Shown here one piece after another: positions 51,656-64,000 of a DNA stretch of 64,000 nt. A program made the translations under genes and the position numbers. Numbering within the stretch: position 1 is the first letter of the stretch; every line of letters starts with the position of its first letter. The notes beneath the pieces were generated by a model. The model did no database searches, was not told the DNA's origin, and worked only from the letters and a program-made list of their open reading frames with translations. This DNA comes from Luscinia megarhynchos (lineage: Eukaryota; Chordata; Aves; Passeriformes; Turdidae), in contig CM067592.1 in the NCBI GenBank assembly GCA_034336665.1, positions 55,418,473 through 55,482,472 of the forward strand, in the 5' to 3' direction.

Positions 51656-53911
51656 AGGTATTATGTGAAGTGCTCTTTTAGCCCCCAAACACCCCTAAGT
51701 CCCTGAAGTGCATATGTGTGCAGCCTGTGTTGTCTCTCTTGATGATGAGATGTAAATTGCAAACTGATATGGTTTGGAATGGCTTAATACAATATAAGGT
51801 GCAACTGCAGCCACAACACCCCATATTGGCAAAATTAGTGGATTTTTGATTGAATTGTGCTCTTTAATTTTATTTTTCTGCTATCAGTGAACAGTAGTTT
51901 GTATGGCACCTGACTACTGTTGTACTTCTGTCGTCTCCTGCCCATTCTGGTTTTAACCTTTTATGAAGGTGTTTGCTTAATATAAAAATGTGTGAAAGTG
52001 AAACAGCTGGCTCAATAGATTTGCTTTACATTTATCTGATAAGCCATCTTTAGTGACACCTCTAAGGTTCTGTTACCTCTAACTCTTTCTAAGTTTCACA
52101 GATCAAGAAGGGAATAAAACACATTCTCTTCCTTTCAGTATATTTTCAGCAGTTTTACTTACATTAGTTTCCCTACTTCATAGGTGACCATGAACTTTGA
52201 TATGCAGAGACATTCTTTTATTCGTAGAAATGAATGTTGCTTTTAGTTTTTAAGTGACTGCATATGCATGAATTTGATAAGAAACCCATAGCTTTCTGCA
52301 GTGCCAACTTTATTCGCTTTTCAAAAGCATCAGATTGACTGCCATTGTAAATCAATTTTGTCAGCTTCTCAATATTTCCTCCTTTGGTTTGCTTTTTGAT
52401 ATTGATTTCTTAATATTTTAGAAAGTTTTCTGAAATCCACAGAAGCAGATTAGATGTAGATATGTCTAACATGATCCTTATAGTATTTTGAAGCCTTGTT
52501 TGCAGCTATTGTAATTTTAAACACTAATTGGGTAGAGAGAAGATTGGATATTAGAATATTCTCTCTGGTGTTCTAGGTTGGCAGCAAATGCTCTTATCTA
52601 AAAAATCACTCAGATCCCTTCCACACTGAAAATATTGATGCAAAGGTTCAACTTTAGTTATTGATTCTCTTTAGGTCATACTTTTGGAGTTGGATTTACC
52701 AATTTAGACACAGATACTCAGTATTGGTTAATTTTCACACCTTTATACCTTGTGCCAAACACATGAAGAGTGTGAATATTGACTAACTGCTATTCAATAT
52801 GTAAAGCTTTTCTGTTTATTTATGTAGTGCATCCTTCCCTTTGCTCCCACAAATTTCAGTTGCTTCAGTTTTGGGGAGGCAATTTTGGTTATGATAATTT
52901 AGTATGCAGAGGGGAAATATATTTAAATATTTCAAAAATTAAAGCAATTGGTAACTTGCATTATGTGTATTGGGCTTTATCTTGCTTTATATGTTGGGCT
53001 TCTTCTCTTCAGGGTCTGTGACTCAGAGATTTCACCTCCCATTTTTCTTCCTTCCTGAACAAGGCTGCCCCCAAGTTTTCTTTGCTCTCTGAAATGGTGT
53101 CTCATTCCTTCCCCATTTATCCTCTCTCAGACAGAACACGCTCTCTTTTCTCCTTCCCTCTCTCCATCCCATGTGTAATATCTTGCACTTGCCATCTCCC
53201 ACACTAGTTTTTGTAGATAATTCATATCCAGGACCTTGGCTATGTGTTTCTTTACTCCTACTCCTTAATTTGGCCTTGACTTGAGATGTTGGACATACCC
53301 TTTCCCTACTCAGCTTTTCAATCCATGCCTCCTCTTTCTCTACATCAGTCCTGGTACATAATAAATCCCCATGCACCTATTTTCAGGCAGAGGTTACAGC
53401 CAGGGCTCTTGTCCTTCACTCAGTGGTAATAACTGACCTGTTACCATCTGGCTCAGACTTTATCACCACTTATTAAACATGCAGCTATTTTTTTTTTCCA
53501 GAATGACTTGTATAACCCTCTCTCTAGTTCCCCTCACTTTTGTGTAATGTCTATATAAATAACAACCTTGAACACAGTTCAATTGTTAGTATGCTGTGAC
53601 AGTTTCAGAAATGCACCCTGTGTCTTTCCTGGTTTTCTCTTGCTTTCAATTTCCATTTAATCTGGTTGAAGGCAGGCATAATTTATTTTCTGTTATTGTA
53701 TAACATCAAACAGTCCATAATTAGGGCTGCTAAGCAGAATGACAGCATAAGTAATATGACCACGTGCAACTCTTGTATTAAATACATTTAAGACATTGGT
53801 AAAGATACTGAGAAAAGGGTAGTGAGATAAGAGATCTATTGAAATAAGTATTTTGATTTAATGTATTTGCTGAAGTTTTGATTAACCAACAGAAGAGAAA
53901 GATCTTGGGGC
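51656..53911. other. Noncoding DNA, pyrimidine-rich stretch near the end
   Basis: From about 53030 to 53180 the plus strand is pyrimidine-rich, which leaves a minus frame open at 53032-53376 (114 codons) rich in K, R and E, as expected from a purine-rich strand. No gene is supported. Confidence 0.55.
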
Positions 53912-53949
53912 TCTTCTGAACCATTTCTGTTCAGAAATGGTTCAGAAGA
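53912..53949. repeat. Perfect 17-bp palindrome with 4-base loop
   Basis: The left arm (53912-53928, starting TCTTCTGAACCATTTCT) is the exact reverse complement of the right arm (53933-53949), separated by GTTC. It is the longest perfect inverted repeat I found in the window and has mixed base composition, so it is not an AT-rich accident. A template-switch mutation during replication is the likely origin. As RNA it would form a stable hairpin, but it is too short for a microRNA precursor. Confidence 0.95.
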
Positions 53950-56900
53950 AACTGTTTCCCCCTAAATTAATGTCTTTTGGGATGGATTTATTTTTTAACA
54001 CTAATGAATGTTTTAATTTGCGTGGGGTATTTTTGCAGGTATTTATCACCACCTGCAGTGACAATGTGATATACCATAGAAGTTATTTTGGAAAACATAC
54101 AAATTACCCAAATACTGTTCTCTAATTCCAATGTCTGTATGTCTATGCATAGAAAATTTAGACTGCTTGTTTTGGATTAGAGCATATAGAGAAATAATTT
54201 GAACTAACATAGCAAGGTTCTGAACAGTTAATATTTTTAAGCTTATGAAGATACAATGAGATTAACAATTCCTATTTTTACACTGGGATGTCTAATATGA
54301 TCCTTGTTTCTATCAGCTTTTTTCACTACTAAATGCCAGTAAGTTTTAAAATGGTCTTCTCTAAATGATAGAATGCTCTTCCACATTTTTTCAGGCTGCT
54401 TGAAATAAGAAGACAAATTTCATCAAACTATTAAAATTCTGTAACATAGCCAGTAAAAGTGGTTTTCTGGGGGAGGGAGGTGGGGTGAAGTAATCAAATG
54501 ACTTTTTTTGTGTGTACAATATTGAGGAATAATTATAAATAATTGTATTCTTGATTTTACAATTTTAAGAGACTGACTGCAGTGCAGAGCATACATCACA
54601 TATAGAATGAAATAAGATTTTTTCGTAATGATAACTCTTAATGTACTTATTGCGTAATGTGTAAGATTATACAGATGCACTCTATCTCCTGATATCCAAA
54701 TTTTATGGAATTTTTCATTAAGGTAAAACAGTCAGCATTTACTTATATCTCCTTTTTATATTCTTCTTTCTTTACATTTAATTCCTATTAAAATATTTTT
54801 TTAAAAACATTTATTCTTTGAACAAAATTAATTTGTACCTCTACTTCCAGTATTTTGCATCCAGTTTTGAGGTCATGAAAGGCAAACACTCTTTCTTACT
54901 TACATTTCATTAAGAATTATAATACTGCTGTCAGCAGAATGCAATAGCTGTAGAAGGAGCTTGCTACCAAAAGTCTCTTTTATAACACGTTCTTTATAAA
55001 TATGAGTCAATGGAATGAGGAAATGATTAATGCTACTGAATTTATAGATAAACCTAACTTAGCATGCAGCACATAAGAAGGAAGAAAAGAAGTTTTACCA
55101 CATTTCTTTTTGCCAATTGGAAGTGTATCACTAGATCTATGGAGGCCTGGGAAACAAATTTTTAAAATGCCGAAAGCTCCATCAATTACAGGTCTGGTGT
55201 AATTAATGCTGACATATATAGCTGCATTTTAGTGCTCCTCAGCAAGAAAAAAGGAGACAGGCAGTGACTTATAAGGTAGTGGAACAATTGTGATCTGCAA
55301 AACAACACAGTGAATTGATCTAAGCTGAATAAATTGCAAAAGTTAACTTTCGGAACTAGAGCTGTTACTTAATTATACAAAAGCAAAGAAAAAAAAAACC
55401 CTCCAAAATTAATAAGTATTTTGCAGTTCTAGTGATAAATGGAAATAAAAGTGTTTAAGAGAACAATAAGGAAAGCAAATGGATTGCAGAATGTCTTTGA
55501 GCTGTCAAGGTGAAAGGCCTGGTGTAATGAGAGAGTAAATAGCTGACACCTCAGTGTGAGACTCGGGTACGTGCAGAGCAGTTCAGTGTGTGCACCAGTG
55601 AGTTGAGGCTGGAAGGAGTCTGGAGCAGAAATGTGTCTATGTGAAGAAGAACAGAGGATCCTGGCCTGAACTGGGGGGAAACGAAAGGCTCAAATGGATG
55701 TGGTGTGCATTGAGAGGTAAGATGTAAACTTCAGACAAATGAAGTTAATTGGAATAGGGAGAAACAAGAGAAGCTGTCAGTAAGCAGTGTGATAGGAATT
55801 AGAAGAACACTTCTGACCCCCAGATAAGGATAAGACTAGATATATTGATTGGTCTATATATTTTTCTATCTGAAAAAAATTAGGTAATGCCAGCTTAGTT
55901 TGTAAGGGTGATATGCAACTAATATTTTTTCTTGATAACTATTCTGTTGAAATTTACCTTTTATCCCGTTTTCATATTTCTGAATATGCTTGAGTGGGGG
56001 ACGCAATTATACCACCAAAGTAATGATTTTTCCAAGCCTTTGTTTGCTGGAGAAGGAAACAAGGCCCTTACACTGCACCTGCACTTCCAGGCTGAAAAAG
56101 GCACACTCATGGTGAAAAATGGTTTTGTTTGCTTGTTTAGTAGTTTTTCTGGGAAAAATGAATTTAGAGTAAGTATTATTTTTAACCACACAGGTGCTTG
56201 TAAAAAAGGGCAGGTGGGATCAGAAGAAGTATGAAGAGAAGGGAGAGGCCTAGATAAGATTTTTTTTTAGCAAATGAAAATGAAGAGAAGAGGTCGTTGT
56301 GCTGGGTCTGGCATGTATTTTTGAAAAATGCGTGGTTTATAGAAGCATTCCCTGAGTTTGTGTTAGCAAGATTGTGACACACTTTTCTCGAATGAAATTT
56401 GGCACAAACAGATTTACAGACCTCTGGGAGCAAAAGAACTGCTTCATAAGGCAGGAAACACTTCCCTTGTGGACTGAAACGAAAGCAATTGGTGAGAAGC
56501 AATATATGTTTCCTTCTAAATTGCTGAATACTGGCTGTTGCTGGAGGCAAGACATTGGACTTGATGTATAAATGGTGCAATTTAGTATGGGAGATCCTAT
56601 TAGTCAATTTACTTTAAATTGAAGTACTACAAAAGCACATAAGAACAAGTTATGTCATAGAAAAAACTGTGAGAGAGTGCTGCCAAAGTTCTTGTGTAAT
56701 AAGTAGAAAATGAAATGCTGCATAATGATCTGCGTTTATGCACTACAAATCCAGAATTAGATTGAGGAAATGTAAATAAATTTCATATACCCTTCCTTTA
56801 CCTCTGAAAAAATGTTTAATGTCTCTGAAAGATTGTATTAAAAACGGAAAATACCCTTTGGTTCAGTTGTTAACTTGTGCTTACCTGGATCTAAGAGTGT

Positions 56901-57959
56901 TTTGTCCAGTGGGTGAGCTGGGTATATTTTTGCCTTCCTGTGGCATATTTAAGTGCCATAAGGCAGTGGGGTTTTGGTAGCCCGTTGCCATGAAAGGAGT
57001 TTTTTTAAAGATCATTATCTACTGGTTGCTACATTGCAAAGTGTGCTTTTAAAATATTATCTTGTACACTGATTGCACTGAATGTTAGTGAAACACATTT
57101 GTGTTATTAAAGTTAATGACCCATTTCATTAGTAGTGATAGTGAAGAAAATCTAAAGGGAGATTTCTTGTTTTAATTGGAGGACTGTTCAGTTGAAAGGA
57201 GATTAGCATCATTACACTAAAAATGTTTGTCTAAGAAGACAGAAAGCATCTATACTTTGTACATCAATAAATCTTTTCTCACGGACCTGCTATATTTTCA
57301 AAGATAGCTTGAAATCAGTACTTCAAGTGAAGTTTCTAATTTGCTGTGTTCAAGTAAAGTAAAAAGATGACCTTACATTTTTATTTGTTGATAAGTAGTA
57401 GCCTATGTTGAAAGAAGGAATAACAAATTCCTTGCCTGTGATGTGAAGCAAGACAGACAATTATATGGATATGCAATTTCTTTTCTAACCCCTGAAATCC
57501 CATTCTGCATTTATGTGTGTGTGCTTCCAGGCTGCAGGTCTCTCCAATGCCCAGTGGCCCAAGCAGGAACACCACCCTATGAAAGCACAGCACTGAGTTT
57601 GGGCAGGACTTCCTTTGCAGTCAGTGACTCAGGAATGGCTTCTTTTTAGGGCCTAAACAGCTGATTTGGTTCAATCCTAGACTATCTTTTACAAATACGT
57701 GGTGTGAGCATTATATGCTGTGAGTTTAGTGGTAAAACTAGTATTTGAGACATGGAAACTTGCATTATCTGAGACCATTAGCCAGTCTGAAAATTCCTGT
57801 TCATGGCAGCCTGACTCCTATCCAGAGAAAACTTTTTTTTCTCCCATTTCATTTGTTAGTCAGTTCAGGCAGTTTCTGCTAATTTGTGGATTCCCCCTTA
57901 TGCTCTTGCATCTTGGCCACAGGCTTTTTAGAGCAAAGTTTGCTTTATCCTCCTCTTCC
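53950..57959. other. AT-rich noncoding DNA, no gene seen
   Basis: A minus frame at 56182-56607 is open for 141 codons but overlaps open frames in other phases and shows no domain. Around 55160-55360 motif-rich sequence (ATCAATTACAGG, GTAATTAATGC, GTTAACTTTCGG) might be conserved. No transposon end or RNA gene was recognised. Confidence 0.55.
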
Positions 57960-58560
57960 TTAAAAAGGACTGTGCTTCCTTAGTGAACTGTGAAAGGGGA
58001 GGGTGAGGAGGGGTGATTGTAGCACATGTTTCTGGGCTTCCAATGCTTTCTCTGTCCCATTAGAGAAGCTCTCAAGAAGTACATTGTACTGTCTTGGCAT
58101 AAAGTGCAGATTGATGCCTTCCTGTGAATGCTGTATTTTGTAAGAGCTCCTCGATTGTGATTTAGAGGTGTCTCCCTCTGTAGTGGCCGTGTTTGATGGG
58201 GAGCCAGCTGTGGCACGGGCGACTCCTTCGGTCACCACCTTGTCACTTGCAGGCTCCAGTGAGACCTGGTTCCCATGACACTGCAGCCTGAGTCAGGGTC
58301 AGGGGGCTGGGTGTGCATGTGAGGCATTCCTGGAGTGGATTCAAACCCTCTTCTTGGCCAAAAGGGTCTTGCAAGTTTGTTAGTATATTTGTTAGCAGTT
58401 TGCCTAATGATTTCTAGGGAGTTAGATGTATGGAGAGGAGGGAATTTCTCTGATTTTTTAAAGATGACTGCTATATAACAATTTATTTGATTAGTAGTTT
58501 GATAGGTGGCAAGATTTTTAGCTAACCTGCTGTGAACCCTGGGTGGGTTAGACAATTTAT
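57960..58560 (-). other. Minus-strand open frames, possible decayed coding fragment
   Basis: One minus frame runs from 58555 to 57980 with one TGA at 58232-58234. A second frame, open from about 58290 to 57960, gives a Ser/Thr/Gln-rich peptide. The two overlap, so at most one could be real. Neither shows a domain I recognise. A decayed transposon or a chance run are both possible. Confidence 0.15.
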
Positions 58561-60775
58561 TTAAAAGCTGACAACTAGGATATGCATTTTGTTTCCCCCA
58601 ATGTGTTCCTTGGATTATGTTGGTTTAATACACAGGTTCTGTAACATTTCTATTACAGAACAATTCTAGACTCTTGCATTCTTAAAGAATACTCTGATAG
58701 GTGAGCTCTCCAATTACATCCATGCCGTGACCTCTCCTTTACTTTTAATTCTGCATGCAGCCATTTTCAAATGTCAGGTTACCTGCCATTCCTCCAATCA
58801 ATCTGCAAACAAAACATAATTTTTATAATCAACTGCTAGTTTTATGCAAACCCCAGAATTTTAATAAAGCTGACTGTTAAATTGTAACTTCATCATGTGG
58901 AATGAGATCTATTAAATCTAGCTATGTATATTTATATACTTTAAAGACTTTTTTCTATTTTTTAGCATGTTTTTATGATGCAATTTTTCCTCTTACTGAA
59001 AAAAATTGTGCTACAAATAGGGTATTTTACATGATATACAAAAACAGAAATAACTTTCTTTCAAAATTAATTTTTGAATTTTGCTTTTCAGCAGTCTTCT
59101 TTTTAAGGAGTAGAAGTTTCATGGCCTATCTCTTGAATCTACTGCCATATTGACATAGTTTGTTATAGAGCAATTCTTCTAATTGAAACTGCTTAATGAA
59201 AAGGCACTTAATCTCTTTGTAGGTTATCACATGACTTGTTATCACACAAAATGATTACTCATCAATTTAACCTGAATGGCAGATTCAAGAGCAGTGCTGA
59301 GTGCTATAGACTGCAATTTCCAGAAATCCTGGGTAAGAGTTTTCCAAGATGCCCTGCGTATTGTGTGCAGCACAATTCCCTTAAGACACAGAGCTAGCAA
59401 TATTACAGCCTTTACCTGCATATGCTGGTCTGTGTACAAGGAGAAGTCTTTCACTTCAAACTGCCTAACAGAGGTTTGAAAGTAAAAGTAATAAATTAAC
59501 TTAAATGTAAAACTCAGAAGTTCTAGCAGTTTTATTTTCTTCAGATAACACATTACTGGCACAGAGAAAGATGGAGAGTAAGGACATGTAGACCACAGAG
59601 TTACCCTCTCCATGAAAATGTACTTTCTATCCTTGAAATAGAGTTATAAAAAATATATGAGAAGAACAAGGTTAGAGATTTGGAGCTTCTGTTGGCATGG
59701 AACACGACAGAAGAAAAGAAAACTGTTTGGATATATTAAATGAAAAAGTGAGAGACTTTTCATATTAGAAACAATTTTCATGTTATGCAATCTTTATTTA
59801 AGCTGTGAAGTGGCAGATCCTTAATAAGACCAACATGTAATAAGTAGTTCTTCCTAATAATGTGATATTTTTGAAGAGATATTCAATGACATATTTTAGG
59901 ACTTCATAATTTGTCAATTATAGAGCAGATTAAGGCTCTCACTGTGGGCAGTGCTGACATATTACAACCATTGGTAACTTCCTTTACCCTCCTAGGAATA
60001 TCTGATTCGGGCAGATGCAGCATATTGGAGTTCAGTAAACATGCTTTATGACTGAATGACAATTCTTTTATTTCTGAAGAGGAAATACTGTTTTTGGGGG
60101 CTTATTTATGAGTTTCATAGGAGAAATGAAATTGTGTTGTGCTCTGCAGAGGAGATTTCCATTACATCTGCCCACATAATTCTGAAACTCTCTTTCAAAT
60201 TGTTTCTCACTGTCTGGATTTCCCATTTATTTCTGTGCCATCAGTGATACATCTGCAGAAGCATTCCTCTTAATTTACTTACAAACACTTTAAACATTTA
60301 CAATGACGTTTTTATTGTTGTTGTGAAACTGAAAACATTCAAATTTGTAGTCCGGTTCTGAAACTTTAATTTTTAAAATATTTTTTTGCTTCTCCCTATT
60401 TCTTAATTTCCTCATGCTTTTTGCAAGTATTTCAGTTCAATCACTGCTCAAGGAATTGCTAAGGGTTGAGTTTCGGGGGCTTTTCATTAGTTGGAAGCCA
60501 TTCTCTTTGTCCCAGTCCTCTGTCTTTAGAAGTTGTTGTCAAATATAAGAAAACTTCCACGGCAGTTCAAGAGCAAGGCTCTGAAAGATAATTAGTTTTG
60601 TGTCCATTCATAGTCAAGCGGAAAATCAGGGAGAAAAATTTAATTGCACTCATATATAGCATTTCATGAAAACTCTGCGCCTAATTACAGTGGGGAACAC
60701 ACAGCAGGGACACTAGAAAGAGGAGACACCTTTAAACCCTTCATCTTTGAAGAGGCCTTTTGTCACCAGATATGA
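58561..60775. other. AT-rich noncoding DNA, no gene seen
   Basis: Stops are frequent. The stretch 60540-60720 is less repetitive and might be a conserved element, but nothing specific could be named. A minus frame at 59242-59613 is open for 123 codons without a recognisable domain. Confidence 0.5.
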
Positions 60776-60801
60776 TCCAAGAAAGAAGTCCAAGAAAGAA
60801 G
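60776..60801. repeat. 13-bp tandem duplication (2 copies)
   Basis: TCCAAGAAAGAAG is repeated exactly, at 60776-60788 and 60789-60801. It is a small slippage duplication. Confidence 0.9.
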
Positions 60802-62751
60802 TCTCCTTGCAAGTTATACCCCATTAAATGTGTAATTGATGAGTAGGTTGCCTGTGAAGCATTTGTCACAACACACATATTCTGCCTAATTATTATTAGA
60901 AAGTGTATTTTTTCTCAGTTGTTTTGTCTAATTAACAATCTTCTGTGTTTTAAGACTGCTTGACAACTTCAATACTTGGTATAACACAGTGATTTCATGT
61001 GCTCTGCTCTGACTTGAAGACTCCAGATGAGCTATTCGGTTAATGCAAACGGTACTGGGCTTCTATATTTTGTCACACATATTATCCACAGGAAATTATT
61101 CTTCTCTCTTACACATTTATTATGGGATTTTCTGATTGTGGAACAAATGTGTTCCTCTAAAAATGGTAGCATACATGTTTCTTCTGGAAAGTGTAACACA
61201 AGATGGCTGTGTGGAGCACTAGAGCAAAATAGACTTTATAGCAACCACCAAAAAACCCCTCAATTGCCTCTCAGGAATCTTCATCTCATGAGAAAAAGTT
61301 TGGCCTTTTACCACTGACCATTATTCTGCATCTAGAACAAAAGCTTCCAGCAATAATAGCTGAAAAGTGAATATATATTAGCAGTTACATTTTTCATAAT
61401 ACACTCTTTTTTTTTCTGTTTGTTTCTTTGTTTGTTTGGGTTTTTTTCCACTCTAAAACATTTGCAATTCAGGCTTTCTTAAAATAGATCACGTTTGTAT
61501 TCTGAGCATTTTGGTCTAAGTGCAAGATATCTGAGTATTCATAAAACTGTCTGCAACATCACTCCCCTACTTGCTGAAATTATGTAGACATTTCTACTGT
61601 TCTTTATCCATTTCAATTCCATCTGTTAAGTTAGGGACCTAACTGACTCTTTAACTAAGAGCCTGCTGGGAAGCATGAAATTTTGAACAAAATTATAAGA
61701 AAAATTAAGGTTACTAATAAAAAATTCTGAGATTTTATTTCTGGGGCTACCATTGAAATCTCTCAATCTCAGCAAATATTTACATGGACTGACTTCCAAT
61801 AATTCATAAATAGAAAAAGTATTTGTAGAGTCACTCTTGTACTTCATGTAGAGAAAGGCATCAATAGCATATACTAAAATATCCATAACATAGTGTTCAT
61901 TAGATAGTTTGGAATTAATTGCACTGGAGGAAAGTGTCTCAACAAATCCTGGGATGGAATTTATAGTTTTAAATAACTTCAAGCATCCTGTGTATGTACT
62001 GGTTTTGTGTGACAGATAAAGAGAAATGCCACATATGCCATCTTTAACAAATTTTAAGTGAAGCTTTCTTCCAATGCCCAGTTCAATTTATGGACTTCAT
62101 TGTTTCATGAGTCTTTGTTAATGCTAATATAATTTTGATTGTCCTTTTGGTAATTGAGAGACATTTTTAGTAGTCAGGTTGATGTTAACTGTCTTTTCAG
62201 TCACAGGTGATCCTTTCAGAGCTTTGGAAATACACTTATCATTCTGTTGAGCTATCTGTGTTCATCGCTGGAGCAGAAAATATCAGTCTGTAAAGCCATA
62301 ATTAAAAAAAAAATTGTCATTCCAAACACAAGTTCTGTTTTAGAAGGAGTGACTGAAATGATAGTAAGGAGGGTAAGAAGAAAGGCTGCAGGCCCAAAGG
62401 AGTTAAAAGGGCTAAGTACAAAGGTTTTCATCAGAGCCAGATTCATGGGAATCAATGTTGTGTGAACTCCGTGTAGCTTGGCTGATTTACCCTTCAACCT
62501 GAATTCATCTGTAAGGACTGAAGGGAGAAAGTAGAGAGGCTTGTACGAACTCACAGCTCATATTACAAAAATGATTGGTTCATCCATCTGTAATTAGGGA
62601 ATCAAATTCTTTACATTATAAGCTTGACCATCTGCCATTCACGTCTTAACATTTCAGTTTTAGAATGAAGAATTTTGTATGTGCAGTATTACCACCTTCT
62701 CAATAAATAAAGAGTCACATCAATGACAATACCACTGGAAAACCCATTTGA
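60802..62751. other. AT-rich noncoding DNA, no gene seen
   Basis: A T-rich and (TTTG)n low-complexity tract lies at 61407-61448. The longest frame (61626-61982 minus, 118 codons) lacks an ATG at its open end and has no recognisable domain. Confidence 0.55.
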
Positions 62752-63258
62752 ATGTGCCTAACTTCATTACAATTTGATGTGACATTAGCAGCTATGAATT
62801 ACTGGAAGAGTATTTGCAGGATGAGGAATCCTGCTGGTCCAGATGGGATGCAGATTGAATGGCCAAGTTCATTTCCCAGTTGGGAGCTCCAAAGGGGCTC
62901 TGAAAGAAAATCGCTTACCAATTACAGCACTGCACTGAAAACATTCAGTCCCTTAGTTAATAAGGACAAAGGGACACATCAAAGCTGCTGAAGGACAGTT
63001 ATCATGAGGAGGCAGGGTCTAGCAGTGTGTGCTGCTTGTTTTCCTTTCCAAGCTGCCGTGCTGGAAGAGCAGGTGCTACTGCTCAGGAAATCTCTACAGC
63101 AGAATCACTGGCTCTGGCCTTTGGGACCACCAAATGATTTTGTCATCCTGACATCTGAAACCCCTGAATGCACCCTTTGTCCTATTGCATCCTTTCCACA
63201 GAGCAGAAAATCAGGTTATGTGTCATGCTCAGAGAACTGGAGGAGGACATGTGCTTAA
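62752..63258 (+). other. Plus-strand open frame broken by one TGA
   Basis: The frame opens with ATG, overlapping a TGA at 62749-62751, and runs about 169 codons to 63258. The single stop is a TGA at 62989-62991, and an in-frame ATG follows at 63004. The stretch is less AT-rich than its flanks. The peptide includes GPDGM, which recalls a LINE reverse transcriptase motif, but the flanking residues do not fit. Treat as unassigned. Confidence 0.12.
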
Positions 63259-64000
63259 ATGACAACTGTTTTAGTGTCTGGATAAAAATGTAAACCGTGA
63301 CTAGCCAACAAGACAGATCCTAGGGTATTTGCAACACTGTAATTCATTTGTGCTTTTCCGCAAAGCCGAGCAGAACCCATCTCTTACATGCAACCTAAAC
63401 TTATTTTCAGTTAACAAAAATAGCTGTGGATAATGTCAGCTTACTAATGGGTCCAAAGATAGAATTTCTTTTGCCTGTTTGACAGACTTGATCTTCTGCA
63501 CAAATCCATGTCTTGCCAGGCTATGCCTGGAGGCAGATACACTGCTCCATGGGATTCTTCACTTCTGCTGATGGGTGCTCTTCTGCCAACACATTAAGCT
63601 GTTTCTGTAGATAAATCATGCACAAATAAAAGAGCATATGTAAAATCTTAATCCTGTTTCATCGTGCATGAAGCAGTATTGCTAAAATAAGAATCCTTTT
63701 CCTCCTACGCTAAATCTTTGGATATCATTTAGGTCTGAACCAGTCGCATATTTCATTGTGATAAATATTCCTGAAGGAAGAGCCAGACACGTCCTCATTT
63801 GTTTAATTTTAATCGCTGCAGCAAGCTTTCTTGAAGGGAGACATTGGAACAATCTACCTCTGCTGGCATCCCACAGCAGTTGGTGCTCCCAAGTGAAGTA
63901 TTTAAAGCCTCCAGGGAGTGGTGAGATGCAGCTCATATGGCCCCATGTTGAAACTGCTGGCTGGTCTCTGTCTTTCACAGGGAATTGGTAGAGGCCTACC
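63259..64000. other. Noncoding DNA to the window edge
   Basis: No gene was recognised. Overlapping frames at 63682-63991 on both strands are open for 98 and 77 codons without a recognisable domain; a gene continuing past the edge cannot be excluded. Confidence 0.45.

Noticed and set aside
53032..53376. 114-codon minus-strand frame rich in Lys, Arg and Glu
   Set aside because: It lies opposite a pyrimidine-rich tract, so the charged composition follows from the purine-rich strand rather than from a gene.
56182..56607. 141-codon minus-strand open frame
   Set aside because: Shorter frames in other phases overlap it on both strands and no domain is visible, so chance is sufficient.
61626..61982. 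118-codon minus-strand open frame with protein-like composition
   Set aside because: It opens without an ATG, and a run of this length is expected once or twice by chance in 64 kb.
62836..62850. GPDGM peptide resembling the GPDGI motif of LINE reverse transcriptases
   Set aside because: Five residues alone are weak; the residues before and after do not fit CR1, L2 or RTE patterns.
1..64000. CRISPR arrays, phage, plasmid or bacterial operons
   Set aside because: No regularly spaced repeats, no tightly packed genes and no ribosome-binding-site pattern; vertebrate transposons are present instead.

Overview
This window looks like noncoding DNA from a vertebrate nuclear genome, most likely a bird and possibly a passerine. 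The evidence for a bird is a CR1 LINE 3' end at about 23375-23990, with the avian-style ATTCTATGATTC terminus, and an ERVL-type LTR at about 19134-20146, whose 3' half matches the avian ERVL LTR layout as I remember it. The background is AT-rich and poor in CpG, stop codons are frequent in all six frames, and open frames are short. There are no operons, ribosome binding sites or CRISPR arrays. The species call is inference.

I could not support any protein-coding gene, exon, tRNA, rRNA or named small RNA. The window is either a gene desert or the inside of a very large intron. A few stretches hold longer open frames broken by single stops: 5881-6642 minus, 16933-17457 plus, 57980-58555 minus and 62752-63258 plus. 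None matches a family I recognise.

Layout: 1-5880 is AT-rich, with a perfect 32-bp tandem duplication at 3800-3863 and a CpG-enriched block at 4385-4735. At 5881-6642 the minus strand is unusually open. The stretch 6643-16390 is mostly featureless; it contains a hairpin at 11077-11115, a TCF/LEF-like site cluster near 13000, a 15-bp duplication at 15519-15548 and a C-run/A-run at 16047-16068. A possible conserved noncoding element lies at 16395-16720. The two clear transposable elements, the LTR and the CR1, lie at 19.1-24.0 kb. GC-richer islands in the AT-rich background occur at 25560-25840, 34154-34440, 41360-41790 and 44216-44600; the last is the most CpG-rich. From 49.8 to 54 kb there are a TTTGG microsatellite, a cluster of three small hairpins, paired forkhead motifs, a homeodomain-motif cluster and a 17-bp perfect palindrome at 53912-53949. 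The rest is AT-rich with minor repeats.

No genes are seen working together. If the window has a function it is probably regulatory (enhancers, or a noncoding RNA promoter), which needs cross-species alignment and expression data to test. I found no sign of a new multi-gene system.
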